The translations under genes were made by a program, and so were the position numbers. The notes under the pieces are model-generated. The model searched no databases, was not told the DNA's origin, and worked only from the letters and a program-made list of their open reading frames with translations. From an uncultured bacterium (GTDB taxonomy: Bacteria > Planctomycetota > Phycisphaerae > Phycisphaerales > UBA1924): a stretch of DNA of 9,391 nt. How positions within the stretch are numbered: the stretch's first letter is position 1; each line of letters begins with the position of its first letter. Where the stretch lies: NCBI GenBank assembly GCA_938003595.1, contig CALKYH010000079.1, positions 1 to 9,391 on the forward strand, in the 5' to 3' direction. This document shows positions 6,644 to 9,391 of this stretch, piece by piece.

Positions 6644-7408
6644 GTGACCACGATCGCCCCAGGCAGAGTGCAGGATGCGCCCGGCGCGGCGCCGCGCGAG
6701 ATGGCGATCCCCGGCACCCACGCGCGTGTGGTGGACCTGCTCCGCACCGTCGCGGCGCCGGGGCCGTCGGTGCGTTTGCTCGACATCGGCGCCGGCCAGG
6801 GCGCGCTCTCCGGCCGCCTGCGCGACGCGGGCTACGCGGTGAGCGCCTGCGACCTCTACCCCGACATGTTCCGCGCCGAGGGCATCGAGTGCCTGGGCGT
6901 GGACGCCAACGGCGCCCTGCCCTACCCCGATGAGAGTTTCGACCTGGCCATCGCGGTCGAGGTCGTCGAGCACCTCGAGGGCCACCGCACCTTCTACAGC
7001 GAGGCCCGGCGCGTGCTCAAGCCCGGCGGGGCGCTGGTGTTCACCACGCCCAACATCTCCAGCTTCAAGTCGCGCGTGTCCTTCCTGATGACCGGATACT
7101 TCTACTCCTTCCCGCCGCTGGATCCCGAGCTCCATGACCCCGTGCACCAGCACCTGGCCAGCTTCAGCGTCGATCGGCACCGCTTCATGCTCGGGCGCTG
7201 CGGCCTGCGCCTGGAGCGGCTCATGACCGACAAGCGTCAGGGCTCGTCCCTGGCCTGGGGCTGGATGGCGCCGCTGGTGCGCCTGCTGGCCCGCAGCAAG
7301 TGGGGCGACGGCGAGGGCGTGCGCCTGCAGAACTCCTCCGAGGCGCTGTTCGGCCGCAAGCTGGTGGTCGTCGCGCGCCGTCCATTGGACGATCGGGGCG
7401 CCCCGTGA
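6644..7408 (+). CDS. Class I SAM-dependent methyltransferase
   Basis: The 254-residue protein has a Rossmann-type methyltransferase core: motif I LLDIGAGQG (45-53), the acidic residue closing strand 2 at D70 (ACDLYP), motif LPYPDESFDLAIAVEVVEHLE (92-112) and motif LKPGGALVFTTPN (125-137). This arrangement is that of the Methyltransf_11/23, UbiG-like group, which methylates small molecules, lipids or glycans. The C-terminal part (140-254) is family-specific; its hydrophobic Tyr/Phe-rich segment FLMTGYFYSFPPLD (147-160) could form the substrate lid. The substrate is not predictable. The start is GTG 6644, supported by the -10-like element just upstream. Its stop overlaps the start of the aminotransferase gene (GTGA), which points to coupled translation. 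Confidence 0.87.
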   Translation: MTTIAPGRVQDAPGAAPREMAIPGTHARVVDLLRTVAAPGPSVRLLDIGAGQGALSGRLRDAGYAVSACDLYPDMFRAEGIECLGVDANGALPYPDESFDLAIAVEVVEHLEGHRTFYSEARRVLKPGGALVFTTPNISSFKSRVSFLMTGYFYSFPPLDPELHDPVHQHLASFSVDRHRFMLGRCGLRLERLMTDKRQGSSLAWGWMAPLVRLLARSKWGDGEGVRLQNSSEALFGRKLVVVARRPLDDRGAP

Positions 7409-8313
7409 GCGGCGCTGTCTGGATCAACGGGCAGTTCGTCGAAAGGGCGGACGCGAAAGTCTCGGCGTTCGACGCCTCGGTGCAGCACGCCGTGGGCCTG
7501 TTCGAGACCATGCTCGCCTTCGACGGGCGTGTGTTCCGGCTCTTCGACCACCTGGATCGGCTGCAGCGCTCCGCGCGCGAGCTGGGCCTGACCGAGAACC
7601 TCAAACTCAACCCCTTGGGCGAGGCGGTGCGCCATGTCGTCGCCGAGAGCGGCCTGGAGCGCGCCCGCGTGCGCCTGACCGTCACAGGGGGTGATCTCAA
7701 CCTGCTCAGCGCCGGCGGGCCGGGCCCGGTGGACCCCACCGTCATGATCGCGGCGCAGCCCGCGACGCCGTACCCCGCGGAGATGTTCGAGCGCGGCGTG
7801 ATGGCGGTGGTCGGCTCGCTCCGCCTGAACCCGCTCGACCCCATGCAGGGCCACAAGACGCTGTCGTACTGGGGCCGCCTGCGCGAACTCCAGGCCGCGG
7901 CCCGTGCCGGCGCGGGCGAGGCGCTGCTGCTGCAGGTCACCAATCACCTCGGCGGCGGCGCGGTGAGCAACATCTTCCTCTTGAAGGATGGCGAACTGCT
8001 CACCCCGATCGCCCGCGGTGAGGAGGACCCCTCCCCCAACGCCCTGCGCAGCCCGGTGCTGCCGGGCGTCACGCGCCGGGCGATCCTGGACTTCGCCGGC
8101 GAGATGGGCCTGACCTGCCACGCCCGGATGCTCTCGGTGGAGGACCTCCTCGGAGCCGACGAGGCGTTCCTGACCAATTCCTCGTGGGGCGTGCTGCCGC
8201 TGGTCCGCATGGAGGCCGCGAAGATCGGCGACGGCGCTCCCGGCCCCGCGACCCGAACGCTGCGCGCGAAATGGCTGGAGGCGGTTGAGGAAGAACAGGA
8301 CGAGCCGCTGTAG
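7405..8313 (+). CDS. Class IV PLP-dependent aminotransferase-like protein (BCAT / D-amino-acid aminotransferase / ADC lyase fold)
   Basis: This is a 302-residue fold-type IV protein. Matches include the opening WINGQFVERADAKVSAFD (6-23), the phosphate-side FRLFDHLDRL (44-53), the Schiff-base lysine K151 in GHKTLSYWGRL, SNIFLLKDGELLTP (188-201), LPGVTRRAILDFA (219-231) and the C-terminal ADEAFLTNSSWGVLPLVRM (251-269). Branched-chain aminotransferase, D-amino-acid aminotransferase and aminodeoxychorismate lyase cannot be separated from sequence alone. One oddity is that the Glu normally preceding G-x-x-SN is Gly184 (HLGGGAVSN). The GTG start at 7405 overlaps the methyltransferase stop. The in-frame ATG at 7300 is rejected because it adds 35 Arg-rich residues that lie over methyltransferase coding sequence. 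No folate or pab genes are visible nearby. Confidence 0.85.
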   Translation: MSGAVWINGQFVERADAKVSAFDASVQHAVGLFETMLAFDGRVFRLFDHLDRLQRSARELGLTENLKLNPLGEAVRHVVAESGLERARVRLTVTGGDLNLLSAGGPGPVDPTVMIAAQPATPYPAEMFERGVMAVVGSLRLNPLDPMQGHKTLSYWGRLRELQAAARAGAGEALLLQVTNHLGGGAVSNIFLLKDGELLTPIARGEEDPSPNALRSPVLPGVTRRAILDFAGEMGLTCHARMLSVEDLLGADEAFLTNSSWGVLPLVRMEAAKIGDGAPGPATRTLRAKWLEAVEEEQDEPL

Positions 8314-8369
8314 CCCTGCGCGGCCCCCGGACTCGCACCCTCACCGGGACAACCCCTCGTGGCCCCTGT

Positions 8370-8375
8370 TAGATT
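8370..8375 (+). promoter_or_regulatory. Candidate -10 element of the DUF4190-like gene (TAGATT)
   Basis: TAGATT ends 9 bases before ATG 8385. A partial -35 (GGGACA, 8346-8351) lies 18 bases upstream, so this is the only one of the five -10 candidates with a plausible partner. The gap 8314-8384 holds nothing else that I can see. Confidence 0.4.
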
Positions 8376-8384
8376 GGATGCACT

Positions 8385-9233
8385 ATGAGCGAGAACCCCT
8401 ACGCCGGTTATCCCTCCGAGCGCCGACGCGACAACTTCGACCCCGACGAGCCCTCGCGGATCAGCATCCTCGCGGTGCTGTCGCTCGTGTGCGCGGTGAT
8501 CTGCTGCATCCCCGGGCTGGGCATCCTGGCGTTCATCCTGGGCGTCGCGGCGCTGGCGGGCATCAACCGCTCGCAGGGCCGGGTGACCGGCAAGGCGCTG
8601 GCGGGCGTGGGCATCGCGCTGGGCACGCTGGCGACGGTGGTCTGGATCGCGCTGTCCATCGGCGCGGCGCAGGCCTGGCGAACCTACACCACCCAGATCG
8701 TCGGCGGCACCAGCCAGATGATGCAGACCATCTCCGACGGCGACATCGCCGGCGCCCGGGGCCACCTGCTCGCCACGGCCGACGCCGATGTGACCGACGA
8801 GGAGATCGCCGCCTTCGCCGCGATCATCCGGCAGAACTACGGCGACTACATCGACGCCCCGACCGGCTTCTCGGAAATGATGGAGGGCTTCGCGCAGGCC
8901 TACGGCGGCGGCAATGTCGGCGGCAACGGCCGCAACCAGGACCCGGCGATCCCCGTGGCGGTGAACTACGCCAACGGCTCGACTGTCATCCACATCGTGA
9001 TCGACCCGCAGTCGTTCAACACCTCGAAGATCCGCGTGCAGGACCTGTTCATCATCCTGCCGAACCGCAAGGCGTTGACGCTCCGCGCCGATGGACCCGC
9101 GACGACCGCCGCGGTGGCCATGGGCTTCGATCCCGTGCATGCCGGAGAGCTCGGCCCGATCGAGGGCCTCCCGGCGCTGCCCCCTCCGCCGGCCCCCGCG
9201 CCCGAAGAGGATGTCGACGCGAGCCCGATGTGA
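8385..9233 (+). CDS. DUF4190-like membrane protein with extracytoplasmic domain
   Basis: The protein has 282 residues. The first 25 are a hydrophilic Pro/Asp/Arg-rich head. Residues about 26-95 match the DUF4190 pattern: two hydrophobic helices (27-60 and 71-96), a Cys-Cys pair followed by PGLG (40-46), and the connecting GINRSQGRVTGKALAGVGIALG, in which a short basic linker precedes a small-residue-rich second helix. Residues about 97-250 form a soluble domain, probably outside the membrane, with a Gly/Asn-rich turn (GGGNVGGNGRNQD, 174-186) and beta-strand-like segments after it. The tail 262-282 is Pro/Ala-rich then acidic. The role of DUF4190 proteins is not established. The gene is convergent with the partial permease-like gene, with 15 bases between their stops, and no terminator is visible there. 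Confidence 0.75.
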   Translation: MSENPYAGYPSERRRDNFDPDEPSRISILAVLSLVCAVICCIPGLGILAFILGVAALAGINRSQGRVTGKALAGVGIALGTLATVVWIALSIGAAQAWRTYTTQIVGGTSQMMQTISDGDIAGARGHLLATADADVTDEEIAAFAAIIRQNYGDYIDAPTGFSEMMEGFAQAYGGGNVGGNGRNQDPAIPVAVNYANGSTVIHIVIDPQSFNTSKIRVQDLFIILPNRKALTLRADGPATTAAVAMGFDPVHAGELGPIEGLPALPPPPAPAPEEDVDASPM

Positions 9234-9248
9234 CGCTGTTCCCCCGGC

Positions 9249-9391
9249 TCAGGTCTTGACGCTCACCGTCGCCCACAGCGCGACGCAGGTCAGGATCATG
9301 ACCGGGATGAAGACGCCGATCCACGGCGGCAGCCCCGGCATCGCGGCGACGGGCCCGAGCACGCTGCCCACCAGCGCCGCGCCCGCGATCG
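9249..9391 (-). CDS. C-terminal end of a membrane protein resembling LptF/LptG permeases (partial, N-terminus off the right edge)
   Basis: Only the last 46 codons are present, ending at TGA 9249. The sequence reads AGAALVGSVLGPVAAMPGLP, then PWIGVFIPVMILTCVALWAT, then VSVKT. The Gly-Leu-Pro-Pro followed by an aliphatic/Gly stretch, a Pro within the helix and a terminal hydrophobic helix with a short basic tail resembles the C-terminus of LptG-type (YjgP/YjgQ) subunits, where a GIPP...LLP pattern occurs. If correct, it would belong to the lipopolysaccharide export complex in the inner membrane. The fragment is too short for certainty and another integral membrane protein is possible. The reading frame is open to the window edge and has high GC at third positions. 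Confidence 0.55.
   Translation of the reverse strand, partial: IAGAALVGSVLGPVAAMPGLPPWIGVFIPVMILTCVALWATVSVKT

Noticed and set aside
1..9391. Defence system, prophage, CRISPR array or mobile element
   Set aside because: I see no direct repeat array, transposase, integrase, nuclease or toxin-antitoxin motif. Most genes are ordinary metabolic or envelope functions.

Overview
The window is GC-rich bacterial chromosomal DNA with dense genes on both strands. A Planctomycetota origin, probably class Phycisphaerae, is my inference. It rests on a secreted protein with a 'PAPGG...RRARPRR' exosortase-type sorting tail, a LamG-like plus PhoD-like secreted phosphatase, very high GC at third codon positions, and few Shine-Dalgarno sites. 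I see no rRNA, tRNA, CRISPR array, insertion sequence or phage gene.

Left part, all minus strand (1-3820). The 5' two thirds of a large secreted PhoD-type metallophosphatase runs off the left edge. Upstream lies an unrecognised 196-residue gene of visibly lower GC, bounded by two terminator-like hairpins, and then a small secreted protein with an exosortase-type sorting signal and a probable TTG start.

Centre, minus strand (3821-5863). A tight two-gene operon encodes AguB (N-carbamoylputrescine amidase) followed by AguA (agmatine deiminase), with 3 bases between them. Together they convert agmatine to putrescine. No arginine decarboxylase is in view.

Right part, plus strand (5920-9233). Divergent from aguB across 56 bases lie a polytopic membrane protein, a SAM-dependent methyltransferase, and a class IV PLP aminotransferase whose GTG start overlaps the methyltransferase stop as GTGA. 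A DUF4190-like membrane protein follows. The last 143 bases hold the minus-strand C-terminus of a membrane protein resembling LptF/LptG permeases, convergent with the DUF4190-like gene.

The most interesting cross-cutting signal is that five of the eight genes with a visible start have a TANNNT-type (or CATAAT) hexamer ending only 6 to 9 bases before the start codon and no Shine-Dalgarno sequence. This suggests leaderless transcripts. The second is a class IV aminotransferase in which the usually conserved cofactor-contacting Glu is replaced by Gly. I found no convincing new multi-gene system.
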